From contig CAZGTM010000029.1 of the NCBI GenBank assembly GCA_964528595.1, positions 1 through 45,391 on the forward strand: a stretch of DNA of 45,391 nt, given 5' to 3'. Shown piece by piece: positions 14,979 to 23,154 of this stretch. Under the pieces are notes generated by a model. That model worked only from the letters and a program-made list of their open reading frames with translations, had not been told where the DNA came from and did not search any database. Position 1 is the first letter of the stretch, and each line of letters opens with the position of its first letter. This DNA comes from CAYFKJ01 sp964528595. Lineage in GTDB: Bacteria > Pseudomonadota > Alphaproteobacteria > UBA2966. A program made the position numbers and the translations under genes.

Positions 14979-17900
14979 TCATCGGTAGCCGGCAATACGC
15001 AGCCCTTCCACCAGCTTTTCCCGGTAGGGCGGGTAGGTGATGGGATTTATCTTCAGCAATTCCTCCAGGGTCATGCTTTGCCCGGCGGTTTGCCACTCCT
15101 CGACCTCCCACTTGGCGTCCTCGATCTCACCGATTTGGGCGAGCGCCGCCGCTAACCAGTAGCGGACGAAAAAGGCGGTTGGATTGCGATCTGCCGCTTC
15201 GCGCAGGTCTTCGACGGCGAGGTCATATTTTCCTTGATAATAGTAGGACATGGCACGGGCGTGGAGGTACCAGAAGGGGAACAGCGGATTGATTTCCATC
15301 GCCGTGCGGGCGAACGATTCCGCTTCTACGGCGTTGCCGGTAAAAATCGAGACCAACGCCAGATTGGCGTAGCTGTCCGCGTGATTGGGATCGAGTTGAA
15401 TGGTCTGCTGGAAGGCTTCGATCGCGCGATCATATTTTCGATAGAAAGGCCGCGCCAAAATACGCCCAAGGGAAAAGTGCGCGATGGGCAGGTCGGCTTC
15501 AAGTTCGAGTGCCCGCTGTGCCAGATTCAGGGCCTCCTCATGGGCTTCGGCAATATTGCCGACCCAACCGAGACGGGCGTTGATGCCGTTGAGAATGGAT
15601 AATCGGGCATAGGCTTCGGCGTAGTTCGGATCGATCGCAATGGCCTGCTTCAGGTAGGCAACGGCTTTCTTGGAGGCCGCTTGGTTGAAGAAACTCTCCT
15701 GCCGGCGAGCCCTCAACACGAGGTCATGCGCCTCAAGACTTTCGGTTTCATGACGGGTAATCCGGTGTTTTTCATCGGGCGTCAGCTTGATGGATAAATT
15801 GGCGACGATCCTCTCGGTGACTTCGTCCTGCAGCGCGAAGATGTCGGTGAAAGGCCGGTCGAAGGTTTCGCCCCAGACGTGAACTCCGGTCGCTCCGTCG
15901 ATCAGCTGGGCATTGATCCGCACCGTGTCGCCGGCGCGGCGAACAGATCCCTCAAGGACGAAACGCACATTGAGGTCGCGGGCGATCTCCTGAATTTTCG
16001 TGTTGTGACCTTTGTAGGTAAATGACGAATTTCGCGCGATGACGCTGAGACCGGAAATTTTGGAAAGATCAGTGATGAGATCATCCGTCATGCCGTCGGC
16101 GAAGTATTCCTGTTCCTTGTCATCGCTGAAATTGGCAAACGGCAAGACGGCGATGGAAGGTTTATCGGGCGTTTCAACCTTCGCCTTTGCCGTATCGGCG
16201 CGCTCGGACGGCGGCAGATCGGGGACGCCGAGTTCACGCATTGCAGCAAACCACCGCCCCGGTATCGACTTGTCGGCGTAGGGGAGCTCGAAGTAGCGGA
16301 AATCCTTGATCGAGAGTTCGGGCCGGAGCGCCAGGGCCTTGGCCACCATCGCGTCCGCTTCCGCCCGGTCGGATGTCTTCAAGAACGATACCGCTGAAAA
16401 CACCAAGGTCCGAGGAAGCGTGCGTTCCGAGGCCTTGGCCAGATAAGCCGGTACGAGTTTTCGGGCGGCCTCGAATTTTCCGGCATCGAGATGCGCGGTG
16501 AATTCATCGTACAAAACATCTCGGGGGACAACCGGTTGAATTCTTTTGATCCTGGCGAAGTATGGCAACGATTCCGCCGACTCACCGCCGTGTTTCAAAA
16601 TCCAGGCAAGGGCATATACAACGAAATGAAGATTTGGCGCCCCTTCGTAGGCTTTGAAGGCCAGTTTTCTTGCTTCCGGGTACCGTTTCTGAACGAAACG
16701 AAGAAATCCGAGCGTCACCAGGGCTGGTGAACTCGAAGGATCGAGGGCCAAGGCCTTCTCGATATTTTGCGCGGCAAGCGCAAATGATTTCTTCGGATCC
16801 GGTGAATAGCCATAACGCACGTCAAGGGCATGTGTCATCGCCGTCAAGCTATAGGGCATAACAAAGTTGGGGTCGTATTCAATCGCCTTTTCAAAATGGC
16901 GACGGGCATTTTTCAGGCTTTCGGCGGTGTATTTCCTCATTTCCTCCCGTGCTTGAACACTCTCCACCCAGGCCGCCAGGCTGTCGGTCGAAGTAGGTTT
17001 GAACCGGTCACCGACCAGTGTCGTGCCACGAATATTTCGCGCAACCGAAAGCGTGATTTCGTCCTGGATCTCAAAAAGATCGGTAAACTTGCGGTCGAAG
17101 GTTCTCGCCCAAATGTGGGTACCGGCAACAGCGTCGATCAACTGCGCCGTGACGCGCAGTTGATCGCCCGATTTCTGCACGCTGCCTTCCAGCACGTAGC
17201 GCACGCCAAACCGTTTGGCGACCTCACGCACATCGACCGCCTTGCCTTTGTAAGTGAAGCTTGAGTTACGGGCGATGACGAAAAGGCCCGGCACGCTGGC
17301 CAGAACCGAGGTGATCTGTTCGCTCAGCCCGTCGGCGATGTAGTCGTTTTCAGCCTTGCCTTCACCGAAATAGTTGAACGGCAACACGGCAATGGAGGGG
17401 TTGTCCGGCAGTTCGAGCACCATCGATTCCGGTTCCACCGGTTCGAAATCCGGCCGCATCTGCCACCACAGCGCGCCGCCCGCGATAACGGCAACAGCCA
17501 AAACCACGCTTGCGATGACAAGCTTGAGCGGTTGCCGGCCCACGGAGGCATCCGCTTTTTCGATTGCCGGCGCATCGGCTGTCAGTATCTTGAATACCCG
17601 CACCGGACGGGCGACGTTTTTGACGTCAACCTCGCCCATGTCCTCGACCTGATAATCCAAGCGGTTGAGAACCTGATTGTGGACGCTGCCTGATATGCAG
17701 ATGCCGCCGGGATCGGCCAGCGCCTCGATGCGGGCCGCGATATTTACGCCTTCGCCATGAATATCCTCGCCGTCATCGATGATGTCCCCAAGGTTTACGC
17801 CCATGCGGAAATCAAGCGGCCGTGCTGTCAGTGCCGCCTGCATCGCGATGGCGCATTCGACGGCGTTTTGGACGGTTGGGAATTCGGCGAGAAAACCGTC

Positions 17901-18110
17901 GCCCGTGTGTTTAACGATCCGCCCGGCGTGTTCGACGATCAATGGATCAATGACCTCGGACCGGGCGGATTGCCAGGCGGCAACCGTGCCATCGGAATCA
18001 CGCTCCATCAGGCGCGTATAGCCCGCGACGTCGGCCGCCAAAATCGCCGATAATCTCTTTTGAACGCCACTATCACTCAAAGGCCGATTCCCCCGAAAGG
18101 CCGAGGCCAT
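14979..18110 (-). CDS. Class III adenylyl cyclase with two tandem TolB-like/TPR modules
   Basis: A 1043-residue multidomain protein. Residues about 17-180 form a class III cyclase domain: metal aspartates Asp27 (AADVAGYT) and Asp71 (KHTGDGFLAEF), and transition-state residues Asn123 and Arg127 (NIAARIEALA). A single membrane helix follows at about 196-216. A TolB/FlgO-like N-terminal domain (PSIAVLPFNYF, 238-345) precedes a TPR region (about 400-600). Then a second TolB/FlgO-like domain (PSIAVLPFANF, 651-756) and a second TPR region (about 810-1000) repeat the unit. VIARNSSFTYKG occurs in both copies. The cyclase is probably cytosolic and the sensor modules extracytoplasmic. The architecture is known with one module, and duplication is unusual. 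It is encoded alone, and product and signal are unknown. Confidence 0.88.
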   Translation of the reverse strand: MASAFRGNRPLSDSGVQKRLSAILAADVAGYTRLMERDSDGTVAAWQSARSEVIDPLIVEHAGRIVKHTGDGFLAEFPTVQNAVECAIAMQAALTARPLDFRMGVNLGDIIDDGEDIHGEGVNIAARIEALADPGGICISGSVHNQVLNRLDYQVEDMGEVDVKNVARPVRVFKILTADAPAIEKADASVGRQPLKLVIASVVLAVAVIAGGALWWQMRPDFEPVEPESMVLELPDNPSIAVLPFNYFGEGKAENDYIADGLSEQITSVLASVPGLFVIARNSSFTYKGKAVDVREVAKRFGVRYVLEGSVQKSGDQLRVTAQLIDAVAGTHIWARTFDRKFTDLFEIQDEITLSVARNIRGTTLVGDRFKPTSTDSLAAWVESVQAREEMRKYTAESLKNARRHFEKAIEYDPNFVMPYSLTAMTHALDVRYGYSPDPKKSFALAAQNIEKALALDPSSSPALVTLGFLRFVQKRYPEARKLAFKAYEGAPNLHFVVYALAWILKHGGESAESLPYFARIKRIQPVVPRDVLYDEFTAHLDAGKFEAARKLVPAYLAKASERTLPRTLVFSAVSFLKTSDRAEADAMVAKALALRPELSIKDFRYFELPYADKSIPGRWFAAMRELGVPDLPPSERADTAKAKVETPDKPSIAVLPFANFSDDKEQEYFADGMTDDLITDLSKISGLSVIARNSSFTYKGHNTKIQEIARDLNVRFVLEGSVRRAGDTVRINAQLIDGATGVHVWGETFDRPFTDIFALQDEVTERIVANLSIKLTPDEKHRITRHETESLEAHDLVLRARRQESFFNQAASKKAVAYLKQAIAIDPNYAEAYARLSILNGINARLGWVGNIAEAHEEALNLAQRALELEADLPIAHFSLGRILARPFYRKYDRAIEAFQQTIQLDPNHADSYANLALVSIFTGNAVEAESFARTAMEINPLFPFWYLHARAMSYYYQGKYDLAVEDLREAADRNPTAFFVRYWLAAALAQIGEIEDAKWEVEEWQTAGQSMTLEELLKINPITYPPYREKLVEGLRIAGYR

Positions 18111-18202
18111 GATAGTACTTGAATGTCGAGGACGCAGCTATTTCGTGGTGATCAACCCGTATGCCATTGATTTTTTGGGATAATTTGATTTCCCGCGCCG
18201 CT

Positions 18203-18901
18203 TCAGCAACAGCCGCTCATTGCTCGTTCCTCTTCCGCGGTGTATTCTGTATCCCCTCCCCGGCCGAGATAGGTCTGATCGGAGAGATAGAAATCCGCAA
18301 ATGCTTCCTCGAAATCGGGCGCTACTGATTTTCCCGCCAGCCCGGTAGCCATCATGTTCCGCTGCCAGGATTTCAGCTTGGGCCGCTGGCCGATGAAATC
18401 ATAGCCGGTGTTTTTCTCGATGATGTCGGCGCGGTGCAGCAGCGTAAGCCAGGCAATATCGACCATGCCGACGGTATCTCCGTTGAAATACGGGGTGTCG
18501 CCCAGTTGCCTTTCGATTTTGTCGAAGGCCTGACCCAGTTTCGCACTTCGTTCGACGAGCGCGGTTTCATCCGGACTGCGTTGCGCCCCGCACTGGACGA
18601 GGTAGTTCTTCGAAGCAAGGTAACTCCAGGCGCGGTTGGAAGCTTTATCTTCAGGTGACAGCTCGGGCTGCAGCGCCGGAAAGGCCTCATCGAGGTATTC
18701 GGCGATGGCGTCGGATTCGAACAGCGCCGTTCCATTATCGGTTATCAGCACCGGCACCTGACCGTTGGGCGAGATGTCCAGAAACCATTGCGGCTTGTCG
18801 CTCAGGCTGATGAATTCGATCTCGTAGGGGATGTTTTTCGCCTCGAGCAAGGCCGTAACGCGCTGAACAAAGGGGCAGATCTTGAAACTGACGACTTTCA
18901 T
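18203..18901 (-). CDS. Glutathione S-transferase family protein with C-terminal Cys-Cys
   Basis: The start is set at ATG 18901 (MKVVSFKICPFVQRV), with GGAG about 10 nt upstream. The frame is open to 18982, but that extension would overlap the operator. The 232-residue product has the thioredoxin-like N-domain with an active-site Cys9 (CPF), the cis-proline loop GQVPVL, and LFESDAIAEYLDE, which binds the glutathione glutamyl group. A helical C-domain follows. The protein ends in SGCC. Omega/beta-class GSTs with an active cysteine act as thiol transferases or dehalogenases. It is divergent from an ArsR-family regulator that also ends in cysteine pairs, suggesting metal- or thiol-stress control. 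Confidence 0.88.
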   Translation of the reverse strand: MKVVSFKICPFVQRVTALLEAKNIPYEIEFISLSDKPQWFLDISPNGQVPVLITDNGTALFESDAIAEYLDEAFPALQPELSPEDKASNRAWSYLASKNYLVQCGAQRSPDETALVERSAKLGQAFDKIERQLGDTPYFNGDTVGMVDIAWLTLLHRADIIEKNTGYDFIGQRPKLKSWQRNMMATGLAGKSVAPDFEEAFADFYLSDQTYLGRGGDTEYTAEEERAMSGCC

Positions 18902-18977
18902 GGGGCTGGCTCCGCTGGCTTCCGGTTGGCCGAAAAGGCCTTGGTGGTGATTGGTAAATGGTATATATATTAGATAA

Positions 18978-19001
18978 TTCAATAATTCAAGAGATATTGA
19001 A
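18978..19001. promoter_or_regulatory. ArsR-type operator candidate
   Basis: The inverted repeat TTCAATA (18978-18984) and TATTGAA (18995-19001) with a 10-nt spacer lies immediately before the arsR-like start at 19004 and in the divergent promoter of the GST gene. AATTCAA also recurs directly within it. The ATTCAA/TTGAAT type resembles known ArsR/SmtB operators, so autoregulation plus GST control is the natural reading. Confidence 0.55.
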
Positions 19002-19003
19002 AT

Positions 19004-19315
19004 ATGGATGAAAAAAGTGTCCTCGAAATGCTCAGCGCGCTGTCACAGGAAACCCGGTTGCGCGTTATTCGGTATTTGGTTGAATGCGGAGTCGATGGAG
19101 CTTCGGCGGGTGAGGTGGCAGCCGAGGTGGACGCCTCATCCTCGCGAATGTCGTTCCACCTCTCGGCCCTGGAACACGCGGGGTTAATCTCGTCCGAACG
19201 CAAATCACGGCACATCATCTACCGGGCGAACAACGAAAATCTGGGCGGATTGGTGTCGTTTCTCCTGAATGACTGCTGCGGCAACCACCCCGACATCCGG
19301 GCCTGTTGCGGTTGA
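19004..19315 (+). CDS. ArsR-family transcriptional regulator
   Basis: A 103-residue winged-helix repressor: MLSALSQETRLRVIRYLVE is the dimer/helix 1-2 start, SAGEVAAEVDASSSRMSFHLSALEHAGLI is the helix-turn-helix, and RHIIYRAN is the wing. The classical ArsR metal site ELCVCDL in the recognition region is absent. Instead the C-terminus carries two vicinal cysteine pairs, Cys91-Cys92 and Cys101-Cys102, which could bind arsenite, copper or another soft metal. The divergent GST and the dyad in front of both genes point to an autoregulated detoxification module. Effector identity is inference. Confidence 0.9.
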   Translation: MDEKSVLEMLSALSQETRLRVIRYLVECGVDGASAGEVAAEVDASSSRMSFHLSALEHAGLISSERKSRHIIYRANNENLGGLVSFLLNDCCGNHPDIRACCG

Positions 19316-19346
19316 TAGGCCCGCCGCCACCGAGACTACCGGAACT

Positions 19347-19377
19347 GGCCCGCCGGCCTATTTTTCGCCGGCGGGCC
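19347..19377. terminator. Bidirectional terminator between arsR-like and SnoaL-like genes
   Basis: Perfect 11-bp GC-rich arms (GGCCCGCCGGC at 19347-19357 and its complement at 19367-19377) enclose the loop CTATTTTTC. It lies between two convergent stops. Confidence 0.65.
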
Positions 19378-19387
19378 GCCCCGGTCA

Positions 19388-19774
19388 TTACTGATAGTTC
19401 CACATCTGGCGCCGGATCAGCCATTCGCCGGTGGGTTGCCGGTTGATGAGCCAGATCTTGTTGGCCGTCATGGCTTTCTTGGCGCCGTCGGCATGGGCGA
19501 CCAGCGAAATATTGGCCTCGGCAACGCCGCAGACCCAGTCGTCATCGATCAGAAAGGCGTCGGTCGGCGTGGATTTGACGGTCCACTTGGCGACATCGTA
19601 GTCGCTCTGTTCGCTTTGCCGGATTTCGTCCGGCCCATGTTCCGGCATGCCGCCGGGCGGGATGCGGATGGCGTCGGGGGCGAACAGGCTGCCGTAGGCG
19701 GCAGAGTCATTGGCGCTGACGGCGGACTGATACCGTTCGCACAAGGTTTCAACAATTTCCATCGGATCGGTCAT
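19388..19774 (-). CDS. SnoaL/NTF2-like protein
   Basis: The frame is open to 19945, but ATG 19774 (MTDPMEIVETLCERY) has TGGAGATTATC in front and gives 128 residues, the usual size. The longer form would overlap the divergent regulator gene. The product has an NTF2-like cone fold: helix IVETLCERYQSAVSANDSAAYGSLFAPDAIRIPPGG, then strands ending NRQPTGEWLIRRQMWNYQ. Such proteins act as isomerases, hydratases or ligand-binding stress proteins, and no substrate can be named. It is transcribed away from the HxlR-family regulator, which may control it. Confidence 0.8.
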   Translation of the reverse strand: MTDPMEIVETLCERYQSAVSANDSAAYGSLFAPDAIRIPPGGMPEHGPDEIRQSEQSDYDVAKWTVKSTPTDAFLIDDDWVCGVAEANISLVAHADGAKKAMTANKIWLINRQPTGEWLIRRQMWNYQ

Positions 19775-19938
19775 GATAATCTCCATTGGTTGGTTTGGTT
19801 GGTCGGCTGTGATGCCGCGAACCATGCCCCGGAGATCGCCGGCCGGACCAGTGACCGAAATGTAGCGCCCCTGATACACTTTATGTACTAGGCCCCCGGG
19901 CGCGGGTGCGCTAGCGTATCGGCTGGGAGGGACGAGCG

Positions 19939-20625
19939 ATGCCAAGCAAAAGTTATGGAATGTTTTGCCCGATCGCCATGGCCTGCGAGGTCGTGGAGCC
20001 GCGCTGGACCCTGTTGATCCTGGCAGAAATGTGGCTGGGCGCGACGCGCTTCAACGAAATCAGGCGGGGCGTCCCCGGCATTTCCCCGACGCTCCTTTCG
20101 AAACGGCTGAAGGAGATGGAGAAGCAGGGCCTGATCGAACGGCTTGAGGACCGGGCCAAAGGCACCGTCGACTATGTCCGCACGGCCAAGGCGGTCGAGC
20201 TTGAACCGGTGCTCGATCTATTGGGGGACTGGGCCTACCGGCACGTCGAACCCGAAGTGGCGCTGAACAATTTGAAACCGGATTATCTGATGTGGAACCT
20301 GCGCCGCCAGATCGATCCGTCGATCATGCCCGAACGCCGGGTCGTCGTGCGCTTTCACTTTCCCGACTGTCACAAGGATGAAGCGACCTTTTGGCTGCTT
20401 GTCAGGCCCGGCATGGCACCCGATCTCTGCCTGATCGATCCCGGTTTCGATGTCGATCTCTTCGTCGAGGCGGAACTCAGGGCGTTGGGTTCGGCCTGGA
20501 TGGGCTACTCCTCCCTGCGGAGCGAAATCTCCAGCGACCGCATTTTCCTCAGCGGCGATCCGCTCCTGGCCAAGACCATGGACCGCTGGCTGGTGAAAAC
20601 CGAAGATGCCGAGGCGGCCGAATAG
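19939..20625 (+). CDS. HxlR-family transcriptional regulator
   Basis: A 228-residue protein. The N-terminal 100 residues are an HxlR winged helix: FCPIAMACEVVEPRWTLLILAEM, FNEIRRGVPGISPTLLSKRLKEMEKQGLIER and a wing with VDYVRTAKA. Unlike minimal HxlR proteins (about 110-120 residues), it has an additional C-terminal domain of about 110 residues (VVVRFHFPDCHKDEATFWLLV, DLCLIDPGFDVDLFVEAELR) that resembles SCP2-type lipid/ligand-binding domains. That domain may sense a hydrophobic effector. The start ATG 19939 has GGGAGGGACGAGCG upstream. It is divergent from the SnoaL-like gene, 164 bp away. Confidence 0.87.
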   Translation: MPSKSYGMFCPIAMACEVVEPRWTLLILAEMWLGATRFNEIRRGVPGISPTLLSKRLKEMEKQGLIERLEDRAKGTVDYVRTAKAVELEPVLDLLGDWAYRHVEPEVALNNLKPDYLMWNLRRQIDPSIMPERRVVVRFHFPDCHKDEATFWLLVRPGMAPDLCLIDPGFDVDLFVEAELRALGSAWMGYSSLRSEISSDRIFLSGDPLLAKTMDRWLVKTEDAEAAE

Positions 20626-20664
20626 CGTTCGCTGCGGCGCGCGGCTCGAACTTCGCCGCCGCCC

Positions 20665-20931
20665 CTATTTCTTGCCGATCAGGATGGTGGCCCCGCCCTC
20701 GCCCGTTTCCTCGGCGTGAAGGGTACCCGCCGCCAGGGTGCAGGCCTCCCCGGGGAGATGCGCTACCGAACCATCCTCGGTGACAAGAGTGAATTCTCCG
20801 CTCAGCACCAAGGCATATGCGGAAAATTCGTGGGTGTGCATTTCGTTCAAAGTGTTCGGCGCGATATCCAGCACCTCCGCCTCGCCGTAACCCTGTGCCG
20901 CAAGTTCCTGTCTGAATTGCGTTTCGTCCAT
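20665..20931 (-). CDS. Small cupin-domain protein
   Basis: The start ATG at 20931 (MDETQFRQELAAQGYG) has GGGGGCGGAA before it and gives 88 residues. The longer frame to 21105 runs into the upstream gene. The sequence MHTHEFSAYALVLSGEFTL is cupin motif 1, with His-x-His and Glu metal ligands. ACTLAAGTLHAEETG is motif 2, with the third histidine. It is a single-domain beta barrel that probably binds a divalent metal. It is last in a run of minus-strand genes ctaA-cutA-HbpS-like-cupin, 10 bp after the HbpS-like stop. Function unknown. Confidence 0.83.
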   Translation of the reverse strand: MDETQFRQELAAQGYGEAEVLDIAPNTLNEMHTHEFSAYALVLSGEFTLVTEDGSVAHLPGEACTLAAGTLHAEETGEGGATILIGKK

Positions 20932-20941
20932 TTCCGCCCCC

Positions 20942-21367
20942 TTATCCGAATGACAATCCGGCGGCCTCGATCCCCGCGACGGCGCAAATCTCGTCGTTGT
21001 CGGAGTTGTCGCCGCTGACGCCGACCGCGCCGATGACCTGGCCCTGTTCATCCCGGACCAGCACCCCGCCGGCGACCGGTATGAACCTTCCCCCTGACGC
21101 CGCACTCACGGCCGCCATGAAGGCGGGCCGGTCGGTGTTGTTGGCGCCGACCACCCGGCTCGACACGCCAAAACCCAAAGCGCCGTAAGCTTTACCTGTC
21201 GCGATCTCGACCCGCAGAATTCCCGAATTGTCTTCGCGCTGTAGCGCCACGGCGTGACCGCCGGCATCAAGCACCACCACGGTCAGTTGCTGAAAATCTT
21301 TCTCCCGCCCGGTTTTCAAAGCGGCGTCTATGATCCGGCTGGCCTGCGCCAGAGTGATCTGTGGCAT
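20942..21367 (-). CDS. GlcG/HbpS-like heme-binding family protein
   Basis: A 141-residue protein of the GlcG/HbpS (PF03928-type) fold: LAQASRIIDAALKTG, VVVLDAGGHAVALQREDN, the conserved ATGKAYGALGF, and GGVLVRDEQGQVIGAVGVSGD. HbpS in Streptomyces binds extracellular heme, while other members associate with dehydrogenases or cobalamin. No signal peptide is present, so it is probably cytoplasmic. Its placement downstream of heme A synthase and CutA on the same strand gives the region a heme/metal theme, but the 110-bp gap to cutA leaves co-transcription open. Confidence 0.87.
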   Translation of the reverse strand: MPQITLAQASRIIDAALKTGREKDFQQLTVVVLDAGGHAVALQREDNSGILRVEIATGKAYGALGFGVSSRVVGANNTDRPAFMAAVSAASGGRFIPVAGGVLVRDEQGQVIGAVGVSGDNSDNDEICAVAGIEAAGLSFG

Positions 21368-21477
21368 GTGCGTTCAATCCTTTGTACGGAGGGCTCTGGT
21401 CATTGCCGGAATCATATTGAAATAGCGGTCGGGGCGGAACAAGGTTCCTGAAATGCCCAGGCGACGCGGGCGCAGGC

Positions 21478-21819
21478 TCATTTCGCAGCGCCGACGTTGG
21501 CGGATATCCAGTCGAGGTAGTCCGGGTTGCCGCCCTCAATGGGCAGGGCGACGACGCAGGGGCAATCGTAGGAGTGGAGTTCGTTGACGCGGGCGACAAT
21601 GGCGTCGACTGCGCCGGCTTCGGTCTTGGCGATCATGACGGCTTCATCGTCGATTTGAACCTCCCCGTCCCACCAATAGAAGGAGCGCATACCGTCCAGC
21701 ACGTTGGCGCAGGCGATCAGGCGTTCCAGCACCAGAATCTCGGCGATCTTCGATGCCTCCGCCCGATCGGCCGCCGTCATATAGATGAAGCGCGGCTGGC
21801 TGGCGGCGTCGGACGGCAT
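21478..21819 (-). CDS. cutA: Divalent-cation tolerance protein CutA
   Basis: A 113-residue CutA1 protein with the trimeric PII-like fold: FIYMTAADRAEASKIAEILVLERLIACANVLDG, RSFYWWDGEVQIDDEAVMIAKTE, and the C-terminal HSYDCPCVVALPIEGGNPDYLDWI. All family blocks are present. CutA was linked to copper tolerance in E. coli, but its molecular role is uncertain. The gene starts 9 bp after the ctaA stop, so the pair form an operon. Cysteine-containing blocks (ACAN, CPCV) could coordinate copper. Confidence 0.95.
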   Translation of the reverse strand: MPSDAASQPRFIYMTAADRAEASKIAEILVLERLIACANVLDGMRSFYWWDGEVQIDDEAVMIAKTEAGAVDAIVARVNELHSYDCPCVVALPIEGGNPDYLDWISANVGAAK

Positions 21820-21828
21820 CTCTTCGGC

Positions 21829-22902
21829 CTAGCCGCGTTCCGTGCGCAGCGCGTGGGCCGCGGCCAAGGCCGCCGTGAGCAGAACTACCGCCCCGCCCTG
21901 GTGTGCAGCCGCAATCGGCACCGGGATGACATAGACCAGCGTAACGACGCCCAGGGCGATCTGCAGCACCAATGCCGCCAGCAGGAGATGTTGGGCCAGG
22001 CGGACGCCGGGCGAAAGGTCGGTGTTCATCGACTTCAGCCAGTAGAGGATGACGCCGGCGCCCGTCGCCAGGGCCAGCCAGCGGTGGTCGAACTGAACGG
22101 TGATGGTGTTCTCGACGAAATTTACGTACCAGGGCGTCATCATCATGATGCCGTCGGGAACCCACTCGCCGTTCATGGTCGGGAAGGTGTTGTAGGCGAA
22201 GCCGGCATCCAAGCCGGCGACCAACCCGCCCGACAGCATGACGACGAACACCGCGGCTGCCAGACCAACGGCGATGCGGAAAAGATCCCGCACCCGAACG
22301 CGGTAATGCGCCGATGGCGGCACCAGCAACGCCATGGCGATCCACAGGCCGTAGGCGTAGATCACGACGGCCAGGCCCAGGTGCGCGGTCAGGCGGTAAT
22401 GGCTGACGTCGGGATGGTCGACCAGGCCGCTCGCCACCATCCACCAGCCGAGGAAGCCCTGCAATCCGCCTAGCACGAACAGGATCCAGAGCTTCGGCAT
22501 CAACGAGCGTTCGACGCTTTTTCGCCAGAGGAAATAGAGGAACGGCAACAGGTAAACCAGACCGATGGTGCGGCCCAGCACGCGATGGGAGAACTCGAAC
22601 CAGAAGATCGACTTGAAACCCGCCAGGTCCATGCCCCGGTTGACCTTGAGGTATTCGGGGAACGTTTTGTAGCGCTCGAATTCGGCCATCCAGGCGGCTT
22701 CGCCGATCGGCGGCAGCCAGCCGGAAATCGGCTTCCAGTCCGTCATGGAGAGACCTGAATGCGTCAGGCGGGTGACGCCGCCGAGCACGATCATGGCGAA
22801 AATCATGGCGCAGACGAACAGCAGCCAGACGGCGATGCGGCGGTCAGCGCCGCGCTGGCTGTCCAGCGTTGAAACGACGGTGGTGGGTGTCGAAGAAGTC
22901 AT
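21829..22902 (-). CDS. ctaA: Heme A synthase
   Basis: A 357-residue polytopic protein with eight membrane segments in two homologous halves. Heme-ligand histidines are seen in FEFSHRVLGR, HYRLTAHLGLA, FDHRWLALATG and AAAHQGGAVVL. The first loop has GGVTRLTHSGLSMTDWKPI, typical of the alphaproteobacterial/mitochondrial Cox15 type without the loop cysteine pair of Gram-positive forms. It oxidises heme O to heme A for aa3-type cytochrome oxidase. cutA lies directly downstream. The 252-bp region to the divergent GcvT-like gene holds no gene I can support. Confidence 0.96.
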   Translation of the reverse strand: MTSSTPTTVVSTLDSQRGADRRIAVWLLFVCAMIFAMIVLGGVTRLTHSGLSMTDWKPISGWLPPIGEAAWMAEFERYKTFPEYLKVNRGMDLAGFKSIFWFEFSHRVLGRTIGLVYLLPFLYFLWRKSVERSLMPKLWILFVLGGLQGFLGWWMVASGLVDHPDVSHYRLTAHLGLAVVIYAYGLWIAMALLVPPSAHYRVRVRDLFRIAVGLAAAVFVVMLSGGLVAGLDAGFAYNTFPTMNGEWVPDGIMMMTPWYVNFVENTITVQFDHRWLALATGAGVILYWLKSMNTDLSPGVRLAQHLLLAALVLQIALGVVTLVYVIPVPIAAAHQGGAVVLLTAALAAAHALRTERG

Positions 22903-23154
22903 ATTTACCGGTATACGCTCGTGATTTCGGTTTCGCGCGATATTACCTCAACGGGCACGACTGCGAAGCTAAAGAATGGCCAAAGCGACCATAAGCTTCC
23001 TGTCCGGGCCTTGATTGCGGTCAACCCGCTCGTGCGTCAAATTGCGGCACCCGTCAGACGGGCCGCCAGCCGGCAAAACAATATTTTGACCAAATGACCA
23101 CGATCGTTTAGCCAATAAAGTTCGTCATGAAGGTTGGCTCCACAAGGTTCCCGA

